A program made the position numbers and the translations under genes. Below, piece by piece: positions 1 through 8,773 of a stretch of DNA of 32,613 bases (position 1 is the first letter of the stretch; each line of letters opens with the position of its first letter). Origin of the DNA: Ruminiclostridium sp. GTDB lineage: Bacteria; Bacillota; Clostridia; Oscillospirales; Ruminococcaceae. The stretch is from contig JAIKZF010000002.1 in NCBI GenBank assembly GCA_024682455.1, positions 1-32,613 on the forward strand, in the 5' to 3' direction. Under the pieces are notes generated by a model. The model made no database searches. It was not told where the DNA came from and saw nothing but the letters and a program-made list of their open reading frames with translations.

Positions 1-3000
1 TACAGCATGGACGAGGTGAACGGAGGCTATGTGACGGGCTATGACCCCGACAGAGTTCCCCCGAGATTCAGGGAGATGAGCCGCCGGTTCGCGGTGCTGG
101 GGAATATGAAGTTCCGCGAGGCGTGGTTCAATTATACAGGCAGGCAGAGACGTTACTTCGACGGCACTGTGTTCTCCGAAGCTCACCTGAACGATTACCC
201 CATTTTTTCCAGCACTCTCCACTCTCTGCACAGGCTGTATGATGATCTGGAGCTTGACTACCTGATAATCGACGAGTGCTCGCTTATGAAGCGCTATCAC
301 GGGCTTACCGGTATGTGCAGGACGAAGCACATTATCCTCGTCGGCGACGAGAACCAGCTCCAGCCCGTTATAACCGCTCCGATGCTTGCAAAGCTCAATT
401 CCGTGAAGCGTGATCTGCATCATACGTACCCCAGGGAGGAGCTCAAAGAGATATATCTCGGCGAGGGCAGCTTTATGGCAGCCTGCGACGGGCTGTTCGG
501 AGACAGCGCGTCGCGCGTGCTCCTGAACGAGCACTACCGCTGCCACCCGTCGATCGCCGCATTTTTCAATAAGACGATCTACAATGACGAGCTCGATATA
601 AAGACCAATGACGACGGGCAGTTCCGCGTCAGGGTAAAGTGGTATGAGGGCGATTACTTCGAGAGAGAAGCCGAGACCAATCGCGACAACGACTATGTGG
701 AGATCGACGCCGACGATCAGACAGAAGCGGACGAAGCTCCCATGACGGGACGCGTGGTGAAGTCGAAAAAGCTCAACCGCAGACAGACCGACATCTTCAT
801 CAGGGAGGAGCTCCCGGAGCTCAGGGCGATGCTTGAGGCTTACCCGACCCGCTCCGCCTGCGTGATATGTCCACACAAGGATCCGATAGAGGTGCTTAAG
901 CAGGAGCTCGACCGGCTCGACGAGGAGGAACGGGACCGTATCGCCGCGCTTGAGGGCGAGGGCAATGCCGGTGATGACGACGGCGGGGAGCAGACGGGCT
1001 TCTACAATGCCGCGTACGGAGACGCCGCCGCGCTCACCGAGGAGGATCTGAACGTTTACGGGCAGCTTTCGAGCCTTACGATACACAAGTCGCAGGGAAA
1101 GACCTACGACTACGTATATATCCTGACCTGCCGCGACGATGTGGACAGCATGAGCGCTTCGTCGGTATGGGGACAGGAATTCAGAATGGTGAATGTGTCC
1201 GTGTCCAGAGCGCGCAGGGAGGTCTGCGTGATAACGTCGTCGCGCTGGCTGCCTCCGCTGCCGCCCGTTACGGGTTTCAGGGCTCTCCCCGCGGATTATT
1301 CAAGACCCGGCTACGGACTGTCATACGACCACCGCACTCTTCTTGCCAATCCCAACGACTTTTTCATGATCAGACTGTTCAGATATGTCAAGGACGCGTA
1401 TTCCGACCCGAAATACAGCGGACTTCTCGACGGACGGGACTACGGCGGCAGGTTCGGATTCCATAAATCGGGCATTACATCGGTTTTTGACAGAGTGCCC
1501 GAATACAAGAGAAGATACAATACCCGCACCACCATGAGCACCTTCCGCGATTCGGCGCTGGAGCTGTGCCTGTATGACGAGCTGGAGCGCAGGCTCCCGG
1601 ACGATGTGAGCGTGATACGCGAGCTGCCGCTGTCGGCTCTGCCGCACAGCTCCATTCACGACAGGTACGCAAGACTGTACAGGCTCGACTTCGCCGTATG
1701 CAGGGGCAACAGGTTCCTGTTCGGAATAGAGGTGCAGGGACAATACCACAGATATAACCCGAATGCCGGCAAGCTCGCCGAGCAGCGCAACAAGGACGAA
1801 TACAAGCACCGCTTCCTGCGGGACTGCTTCGATACCGACGAGCCTCCTGTCCTGTACTTCAACGCCGACGGCAGTACGTCGGACGAATATGACAGCGATG
1901 AGGATTACGGCATAAAGAAGCTGCTCACGGAGCGTCTCAATGAGCTGAAACATCATAATGACGCCGCCGTGCCGGAGCTTATCAGGGATTCGTACAATAC
2001 CGAGGCGATAGAGAGAGCTCTGACCGCTGACGTATTCGCCCGCAGGCTCGCGAGGGCTGCCGGGAGTCTGGATAAGCTGACCTACGGACTTTCCGGGACA
2101 GGACTTGCCGCGATGTCGGGAGACAACGTGCGGTTCGGCGAGCTTTACGGCCTTTGCCGGTACGGAGCCGTGCGCGCCTTTGATTACAGTATCATGTACA
2201 GCGTGATATTCTCGGACTTGGGCAGGGACCCGGCTGCGGATATCATTCATATACTGTCGCTGGGAGCGGGCTCCTTCCTGGACGGCTGGGCGGCAAAGTA
2301 CGCCTCGCTGTCGCCGTACGAGCCGATAACGCACGGTATGCAGTACATCATAAGCTACACGGGCGCGGAGCCGAGAGAACGGGAATACCGTTTCGTCGAG
2401 CAGGGCATGAACGGCAATATGTCCGCCGAGCTTGTCGGGGAGGATATGCTGAGGGTGCTTGTTGAGCGCGGGAACAGCTTTACCGGCGACGATAAGTCAG
2501 CGGATATACCGTTGGTGCTGATGTTCCCGGAGCCTCTGAACAATATGCCTCCCGCTCAGTTCGATCTGCTGACCGGGATTCTCGGAGAGCTGGTATACAG
2601 CCGCCGCACGTTATATATCTGCGTGCTGCACGATATCACTGCGGAAGCCGACGGCGCGGATCCTGCCGAAAGGATAGTCTCCGCCGTGAACCATGACGGG
2701 AGCTTCGCCGATATATGCTCGGACATAAGGGAATTGGTCGGCAGAGACGCGTATGAGGAATTTGAGCGTGCGGTGATCGACCGTGCAGGCGAGAACGACA
2801 ATGCGCTGAACGGTTCGGAAGAGCAGCCCGATCTCACCAAGAAGCTCGCGCCGGTCGGCAGGAACGGCGCTCGCGCCGATCCGTCCGTCTCGTACTGGAG
2901 ACCGCGGTACTGCGGGAAAAAACTGGATGTGCCGCTTACCGACATCAATAAGGATTTCAGGAATTATGACGGCGAGAGACTGCTGCATGAGCTGAAAGAA

Positions 3001-3090
3001 CGCTGCGGCTCTCTCGGCGAGGCGGTTACCTGCGCAGGCGGGACCGCGTTCCGGGTAATAAGACTGAGCAAGAGCGGAAAAACCAGATAA
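1..3090 (+). CDS. SF1 (Upf1/Dna2-like) helicase with PD-(D/E)XK-like nuclease domain, 5' partial
   Basis: The reading frame is open at the left edge, so the gene begins outside the window; residues are counted from the ATG at base 7. Superfamily 1 helicase motifs follow in order: Walker B DECS (D89-E90), motif III GDENQLQPV (113-121), HYRCHP (176-181), IHKSQGKTYDYVYI (from 359) and the arginine-finger motif VSRARREV (from 399). The Walker A motif must lie upstream. Residues about 515-610 resemble a PD-(D/E)XK or DUF2726-type nuclease, with LDF (D561), then EVQGQYH (E575, Q577), then a basic stretch with Lys. Residues 640-1027 match no family I recognise; LSLGAGS at 750-756 faintly recalls a Rossmann motif. 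By family, it would unwind and perhaps cut DNA or RNA. Only 16 bases separate it from the next giant gene, so the two are almost certainly co-transcribed. Helicase is secure; nuclease is probable. Confidence 0.85.
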   Translation, partial: YSMDEVNGGYVTGYDPDRVPPRFREMSRRFAVLGNMKFREAWFNYTGRQRRYFDGTVFSEAHLNDYPIFSSTLHSLHRLYDDLELDYLIIDECSLMKRYHGLTGMCRTKHIILVGDENQLQPVITAPMLAKLNSVKRDLHHTYPREELKEIYLGEGSFMAACDGLFGDSASRVLLNEHYRCHPSIAAFFNKTIYNDELDIKTNDDGQFRVRVKWYEGDYFEREAETNRDNDYVEIDADDQTEADEAPMTGRVVKSKKLNRRQTDIFIREELPELRAMLEAYPTRSACVICPHKDPIEVLKQELDRLDEEERDRIAALEGEGNAGDDDGGEQTGFYNAAYGDAAALTEEDLNVYGQLSSLTIHKSQGKTYDYVYILTCRDDVDSMSASSVWGQEFRMVNVSVSRARREVCVITSSRWLPPLPPVTGFRALPADYSRPGYGLSYDHRTLLANPNDFFMIRLFRYVKDAYSDPKYSGLLDGRDYGGRFGFHKSGITSVFDRVPEYKRRYNTRTTMSTFRDSALELCLYDELERRLPDDVSVIRELPLSALPHSSIHDRYARLYRLDFAVCRGNRFLFGIEVQGQYHRYNPNAGKLAEQRNKDEYKHRFLRDCFDTDEPPVLYFNADGSTSDEYDSDEDYGIKKLLTERLNELKHHNDAAVPELIRDSYNTEAIERALTADVFARRLARAAGSLDKLTYGLSGTGLAAMSGDNVRFGELYGLCRYGAVRAFDYSIMYSVIFSDLGRDPAADIIHILSLGAGSFLDGWAAKYASLSPYEPITHGMQYIISYTGAEPREREYRFVEQGMNGNMSAELVGEDMLRVLVERGNSFTGDDKSADIPLVLMFPEPLNNMPPAQFDLLTGILGELVYSRRTLYICVLHDITAEADGADPAERIVSAVNHDGSFADICSDIRELVGRDAYEEFERAVIDRAGENDNALNGSEEQPDLTKKLAPVGRNGARADPSVSYWRPRYCGKKLDVPLTDINKDFRNYDGERLLHELKERCGSLGEAVTCAGGTAFRVIRLSKSGKTR

Positions 3091-3106
3091 AGGGAGAAAT
3101 GCGTTT

Positions 3107-6100
3107 ATGAAGATAAATAAGGGCGATATACTGCTGGGGCTGTACAAGGTCACAGAGGATCCGATAACGATAGGCGGCTCGTCGCTTGTATGGAAGGTAC
3201 ACCACATAAAATGGGACATAGATATGGCGCTGAAGCAGCCTACGGACGATATCGCGGGAAGCATCGCCAATATGGAGCAGTTCGAGCATGAGTGCATGCT
3301 ATGGGCGTCGCTCGGTATGCACCCGAACATAGTGACCTGCTATTATGTGCGCAGGATATCGGGCACGCCGATGATATTCTCCGAGTGGTGCGGAGGCGGA
3401 AGCCTTTCCGACCGCATAGAGGACGGCACGCTCGCGGCTGACAGCTCCCGTATCCCGTATATCGCGGCGGACATAATGAAGGGGCTCTACTATGCCCATA
3501 ACTGCCGTCAGAAAATAATCCACAAGGACATAAAGCCCCGCAACATAATGCTGACGGACGACTGGACAGCAAAGATAACCGACTTCGGGAGCACCACGGT
3601 AACGACGGATCCTACGACCGAGAGATATATGTCCCCCGAGCATACGCTCCTTACGAGTGATCTGGCGCAGTACGGAGCCTCTGAGCTCACCTCCGCGTCG
3701 GATATCTATTCGTGGGCTGTGACCGTACTGGAGATGTATCTCGGCAAGGAGACCTGGAAGCTGGGAAAGCGTCCGCAGAACATACTCAGAAAGCCTGCCG
3801 CCGTAAAGGTCATACCCGGGGAAATGATCGGACTGCTCGACCGCTGCCTCAGAAAGGATCCCAGGGACAGACCCGACGAGACCGAGATACTGAAATGCCT
3901 CGGCGAGATCATCGGCAACGCGTCCGTGACCGTGGTAACGCGCGAGTCGCTTTTCGAGTCTGCCGATTCGCTCAATAACCGCGCTCTGAGTATGCTCGAC
4001 CTGGGGCTGGGCGATAAGTCGGCGGAGTGCTGGCGCGAGGCTCTGAGAGTATCGCCGCGGCACGCCCTGTCGCTTTACAATTACTCCCTGTTCAGGTGGA
4101 AGAACGGCCTCATCGACGACGAGGCGCTCTATACCGTGCTTCGGGACATATCCGATGACGAAAAGGCTGTCAAAAAGCAGATAAAGGAGCTTGACAAGTC
4201 GAGAAAGGTCGTATGCAGCATTGAGGTTCCCGACGAATACAGTATTCCGCCCGCAGAAGATGACGGCGAGCCAGTTACCCACCAAGCTCCCGTACTGCGC
4301 TTCGGTAAAATGGACAGACGCTTCGTGCTTTACGTGGAGTATATAAATGAGAAGTGCCGGCTGTACGATGCCAAGAGCGGAGAATTGATACTGGAATGCG
4401 AGACTGCGGGCTTTGATGACAGCGGTATCGAGTGGATGCCCGACGGTATGCCCGCCGTATTGGAGAAAAAGCGCGATACCGGCAGCGGCGTGTCGGAATA
4501 TAAATACAACAGCCTGTTGTTTGAGCTTGACAAGGTAAACGTATTTGTTTACGAGGATTGCTGCAACGCCTTCTTCGATCTCATAGTACATATCTCCGGG
4601 AAAAACGGCGGGTATGACCGCGAGTTCAGATTTACGCCTTTCAGCGGACCGGCTGCGATATATGGGGCAGGTCACAGCATATATGCCGCCATGTACGTGA
4701 ATGTGGGCGAGTACATACAGATCGTGTCCATCTCTCTTGAAGACCGCGCCGAGTATCTGTTCAGTATGGTAGATACCGCCGAGGTCATCGGAAGGTATAC
4801 CGAGATGTATACGGCTTTATGTGACAAACTGCGCAGACGCGGCACCTATTCCGCAAAAGGTAAAGTGATAAACCGCATGATGAATCTCCCCGATCTCGGC
4901 AGACGCAGGGAGACATTCGCGCTGCGCAGGGTGATAGCGGATAAGGCGGGCTATGGCGAATCGCAGATATCTCAGGCTGTATGGTATGAGCATCTGGACT
5001 GCGCTTACAAGGTAGCCATATCGGCTTCGGGCAGATTTACCGCGGCAGTGACCGAGGACGAGAGCTCGCCCCTTGATCTTATGCTGTATCTTGTTGATCT
5101 GGAAAAGAACGAGGCGCGCTATGTATGCATCGAAAGAGGTATGTATATCAGCAAGGTCGCCTTTATACACGATCACGTGATAGCGATCTGGTTTTTCGAT
5201 TCGGAATACCTTTTTATAGCAGATGAGGAGTCTTCCGTTCCGACATATATGATGTATTTTGATCCCATATCGAATTTCGTCTCCGATAAGATCAGGGTAA
5301 GTCAGATCCCGGAAGATGAGAACGGCGGACAGCCCGCGGACGACGCGATAAACAGCTTTATGCATGAAAGGGACTACTTCTGCTGGGCGGTCGACGATTA
5401 TAAGCAGTATGTCGCCGCGATCAAGAAAAACGGCGAATTCTCGGTATACAGCCTGAACACCGTTCTCGACGGGCTCAGCGGCGAGCAGGTGAGCGACGGG
5501 GACGACGAAAGGCTGAGACGTATTCTGGACGGTGAGGAGGAACAGACCGAGGGTTACAGCCGTGAATGGCTCAACGAACAGATAAGCTCGGCGACCCACG
5601 CCGAAAATAAATTAGCCCGGATGAGCGGGGATATAATAGACGATTTATCTGAGCCGGAAGAAGAAACAGAGTATGACGATGACTTTGACTTTGACGATGA
5701 CTATGACTATGACGACGAGCCAGAGGAGGAAACGAATAAGCAGAAGCAGGAAAACCTCGCCGAGATAGCCCGGAGCGTAAACGATCTCCGGCGCGAGCTG
5801 CACGAGAGGATAAAGGGTCAGGATCACGCGGTTGACGAGTTCTGCGACGGCATCTTCAACGCATACGCGGGCAGCGGCTCCGACCCGGAAAGAAAGCGCC
5901 CCAGAGCAGTATTCACCTTCGCGGGGTCGCCCGGCTGTGGCAAGACGCTTATGGCAAAGACCGCGGCAAGGGTACTCTTCGGAAAGGAGCCGCTGTTCTT
6001 CTCCATGACGGATTATTCCGGTCCGCAGTCTCATGAGGGTTTGATCGGCATTTCCTCGTTTTACAAGAGCAGTCAGCCCGGAAAGCTCACAATGGCGGTG

Positions 6101-8719
6101 CTTCAGGATCCGGATAACATACTGGTGATCGACGAGATCGAAAAAGCTGACGAGAACGTTATTATGCTGTTCTATCAGATGCTCGATGAGGGCAGACTGG
6201 TGGACGCTTCTCTCTCGGGCAGGTATGCGAAGAGCGGAGAACGTGACAGCGAGGAGATGGGAGAGCTTATCCGCAAGACGAAGGGCGTGGTCTCGTTCGA
6301 GAACACCATAATCATCTTCACGACAAATGTCGGCCGCGATCTGTATGAGAGCTCCTCCGCGATGAACAGCGCCCTGATACCGAAGAGCACGCTGATAAAC
6401 GCGCTTGCTACGGAGACCGACCCGATAACCGGCAAGCCCTTCTTCCCCACGGCATTCGTAAGCAGGCTGTCCACGGGATATCCGATACTCTTCAACCGCC
6501 TTACTCCCGACGCGCTCATCTCCATAGCACACCGCAATTTCACGCTATGCGCGGAGGCTGTCGAGAGAAAGTGGGGCATTTCCTGCACCGCCGACAACGA
6601 TGTGTACGCGGCTCTCCTGTATTCGGAGGGCGGCAGAGTGGACGGCAGACGGTTTGAGACAAAGGTAGACCGGCTGATACCGGCGAACCTCAGGTCGGTG
6701 CTCCCGTTTGCCGAAAACCATGACATTTCAAGAGTGCGCTTTTCCGTTTCGATGAAGGACGCCCCCGCGCAGGCGGCGGCTCTGTTCGACCCCGAAAAAT
6801 CGCGCACACGCGTTCTCGTATACGCGGATACGGAGTTTTCGGACAAGCTTCGCAAAGCGGGAGGGGAGAGCTTTAACTTCCTGTGCTCCGACCGTGTCTC
6901 CGATATCCTGGAGCTCGCGAAGAACAGCGAACCCGACCTTGCGCTCATAGATATCTCGATGAAAAGCAGCGATGCGAAGGAGGACAACGGCATGGTCACC
7001 GTCGCGGGAAGAACTGTCGCCGCGTCGCCGAGCGCGAGAAAGTGGAGATTCGGCAAGACGCTGTTCGAGGAGCTTGCCGAGATATGCCCGTGGCTGCCGC
7101 TTTATATGCTGGAGCCCGTAGATCAGAGCTACGGCGGCGAGCTGATATCGTACTTCATGAAGAACGGCGCACGTGACCTGATAAAGGAGCCTGCCGGCGA
7201 CGAGGAACTGAGCGCTATGTCCCAGGCTCTTATGACCGCCAGAAAGAACACCTACATGATAGCGCAGGCGGAGAAGCTCTCCTCGACGAGCAAGTCTCTT
7301 GCCTTTGACTGCTCGCCGGTTATTACAGAGAACGGCGTAAATATACGGCTCGAAAGGCTGCGTCTTATCGCGTCGCCTCCCGCCGAGGATATCCGGCTCG
7401 CTGTCAGCGCGGCGGAAAGGCCTACCGACCGTATGGACGATGTTGTGGGGCTTGACGGAGCCAAGAATGAGCTGCGCGGACTGATACGCTATCTTAAGGA
7501 TCCCCGCGGCTACGCGGCGAAGGGCTATCCGGTGCCGAAGGGCGTGCTGCTGTACGGCTCTCCCGGAACGGGCAAGACCATGCTTGCGAGAGCGGTGGCG
7601 GGCGAGTGCGGAGTAACGTTCATCGCGAAGTCCTCCGGCGAGTTTGCGTCCGCGTACAACGGAGTGGGAGCCGAAAAGATACGCGGCATATTCGAGAGCG
7701 CTCGCCGCAACGCTCCGGCGATAATCTTCATCGACGAGATAGACACGATAGCCGCGCAGCGTTCCGCGGGCTCGCATAACGACACTCTTAACGAGCTCCT
7801 AGCGCAGATGGACGGCTTCAAGGTCGACCTCAAGCGCCCGGTAGTGCTCATAGCTGCCACGAACTACGGTATTGAGCCCGGTGACGGCGGCATAGGCGTA
7901 ATAGACGAAGCTCTCCGCAGACGTTTCAGCAGGTGCGTGAAGGTAGAGCAGCCCGATCTGAACGCCCGCAAGGAGCTGTTCACGGTGCTTCTCGGAAAGA
8001 TCTGTGGCTGCACGGTGGACGACGCGGAGATAACAGCCGCCGCCGAGCAGACTGCCGGCGTAAGCCCCGCGATCATCAAGAAAATGGTCGAAAAGGCAAT
8101 GTGGAACGCTCTGGACAACGACAGACCGCTGGACAACGAGCTGCTTGACGAGGCTGTGCTCAGCGAGCTGTACGGCAGCGTCAGCGAGCTTACCGTGGAC
8201 GAGGTCAGGAGCACCGCGATACACGAGTGCGGACACGCCCTTATGTACTATATCAATCACGGCAGCGCTCCGGCGTATGTTACGGCGGTGTCGAGGTCGA
8301 ATTACGGCGGCTATATGCTGCCGGCGGAAAACGCGCGTAAAAAGGCGTATTATACCGGCGACGATCTCCGGGCGCGCATCAGGGAGCTGCTCGGAGGCAG
8401 AGCCGCTGAGATAGTGTTCTTAGGCGAGAGCAGCGGTATCACCACGGGCGTTGCCGACGACCTCAAGAGAGCGACCGCGATAGCGGAGGACTATATAATG
8501 AGGTACGGCATGGACACCGTTGTCGGTATGGCTGTACGCGGCAAAAGCTCCGATGAGATCATCGCGCGCGTGAACGCAATGCTGGCGGAGGAAATGGAAA
8601 ACACGATCTCTGTTATCGAATCTCACCGCGAGAAGGTACAGGAGCTCGCGGACAAGCTGATCGGGAAGAAATATCTGAACGCCGGGAATATAGAGTCCGT
8701 ACTGAAAGACATAGTATAA
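3107..8719 (+). CDS. Giant Ser/Thr kinase - beta-propeller - ClpB-like AAA+ - receiver-like - FtsH-like AAA+/M41 protease fusion
   Basis: This 1,870-residue protein starts at an ATG behind AAGGGAG. Residues 1-270 are a Hanks-type kinase: IGGSSLVWKV loop, Lys43, HKDIKPRN (D141), DFG (159-161), SPE (176-178). Residues 285-345 look TPR-like and about 385-830 probably form a WD40-type propeller. An acidic linker (about 845-876) follows. A ClpB-D2-like AAA+ module has GSPGCGKT (940-947) and VIDEIEKAD (D1009-E1010). A receiver-like domain (about 1235-1375) has D1282 and K1360. An FtsH-like AAA+ module has GSPGTGKT (1484-1491), FIDEID (D1543-E1544), pore aromatic Y1517 and arginine fingers. The M41 protease has HECGH (1706-1710) and a third zinc ligand near D1785 in TGVADDL. 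No membrane segment is visible, unlike FtsH. All catalytic motifs look intact. I infer an ATP-driven, signal-gated cytosolic protease; its substrate is unknown. Confidence 0.88.
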   Translation: MKINKGDILLGLYKVTEDPITIGGSSLVWKVHHIKWDIDMALKQPTDDIAGSIANMEQFEHECMLWASLGMHPNIVTCYYVRRISGTPMIFSEWCGGGSLSDRIEDGTLAADSSRIPYIAADIMKGLYYAHNCRQKIIHKDIKPRNIMLTDDWTAKITDFGSTTVTTDPTTERYMSPEHTLLTSDLAQYGASELTSASDIYSWAVTVLEMYLGKETWKLGKRPQNILRKPAAVKVIPGEMIGLLDRCLRKDPRDRPDETEILKCLGEIIGNASVTVVTRESLFESADSLNNRALSMLDLGLGDKSAECWREALRVSPRHALSLYNYSLFRWKNGLIDDEALYTVLRDISDDEKAVKKQIKELDKSRKVVCSIEVPDEYSIPPAEDDGEPVTHQAPVLRFGKMDRRFVLYVEYINEKCRLYDAKSGELILECETAGFDDSGIEWMPDGMPAVLEKKRDTGSGVSEYKYNSLLFELDKVNVFVYEDCCNAFFDLIVHISGKNGGYDREFRFTPFSGPAAIYGAGHSIYAAMYVNVGEYIQIVSISLEDRAEYLFSMVDTAEVIGRYTEMYTALCDKLRRRGTYSAKGKVINRMMNLPDLGRRRETFALRRVIADKAGYGESQISQAVWYEHLDCAYKVAISASGRFTAAVTEDESSPLDLMLYLVDLEKNEARYVCIERGMYISKVAFIHDHVIAIWFFDSEYLFIADEESSVPTYMMYFDPISNFVSDKIRVSQIPEDENGGQPADDAINSFMHERDYFCWAVDDYKQYVAAIKKNGEFSVYSLNTVLDGLSGEQVSDGDDERLRRILDGEEEQTEGYSREWLNEQISSATHAENKLARMSGDIIDDLSEPEEETEYDDDFDFDDDYDYDDEPEEETNKQKQENLAEIARSVNDLRRELHERIKGQDHAVDEFCDGIFNAYAGSGSDPERKRPRAVFTFAGSPGCGKTLMAKTAARVLFGKEPLFFSMTDYSGPQSHEGLIGISSFYKSSQPGKLTMAVLQDPDNILVIDEIEKADENVIMLFYQMLDEGRLVDASLSGRYAKSGERDSEEMGELIRKTKGVVSFENTIIIFTTNVGRDLYESSSAMNSALIPKSTLINALATETDPITGKPFFPTAFVSRLSTGYPILFNRLTPDALISIAHRNFTLCAEAVERKWGISCTADNDVYAALLYSEGGRVDGRRFETKVDRLIPANLRSVLPFAENHDISRVRFSVSMKDAPAQAAALFDPEKSRTRVLVYADTEFSDKLRKAGGESFNFLCSDRVSDILELAKNSEPDLALIDISMKSSDAKEDNGMVTVAGRTVAASPSARKWRFGKTLFEELAEICPWLPLYMLEPVDQSYGGELISYFMKNGARDLIKEPAGDEELSAMSQALMTARKNTYMIAQAEKLSSTSKSLAFDCSPVITENGVNIRLERLRLIASPPAEDIRLAVSAAERPTDRMDDVVGLDGAKNELRGLIRYLKDPRGYAAKGYPVPKGVLLYGSPGTGKTMLARAVAGECGVTFIAKSSGEFASAYNGVGAEKIRGIFESARRNAPAIIFIDEIDTIAAQRSAGSHNDTLNELLAQMDGFKVDLKRPVVLIAATNYGIEPGDGGIGVIDEALRRRFSRCVKVEQPDLNARKELFTVLLGKICGCTVDDAEITAAAEQTAGVSPAIIKKMVEKAMWNALDNDRPLDNELLDEAVLSELYGSVSELTVDEVRSTAIHECGHALMYYINHGSAPAYVTAVSRSNYGGYMLPAENARKKAYYTGDDLRARIRELLGGRAAEIVFLGESSGITTGVADDLKRATAIAEDYIMRYGMDTVVGMAVRGKSSDEIIARVNAMLAEEMENTISVIESHREKVQELADKLIGKKYLNAGNIESVLKDIV

Positions 8720-8770
8720 AAAAGACTTCCGGATAACGGCTTAATGCCGCGTATCCGGGAGTCTTTTTTT
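8717..8770. terminator. Bidirectional Rho-independent terminator
   Basis: A long hairpin with stem CCGGATAnnGGC / GCCnnTATCCGG is flanked by AAAAAAGACT on the left and AGTCTTTTTTT on the right. It lies between two convergent genes and would give a U-tract on either strand, ending both the kinase-protease operon and the permease-kinase gene. Confidence 0.93.
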
Positions 8771-8773
8771 CGT

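Noticed and set aside
3299-4675. Long antisense open frame (458 codons) opposite the kinase-protease gene
   Set aside because: It has no ribosome site and the composition of a shadow frame, and it lies wholly inside a gene with many confirmed motifs.
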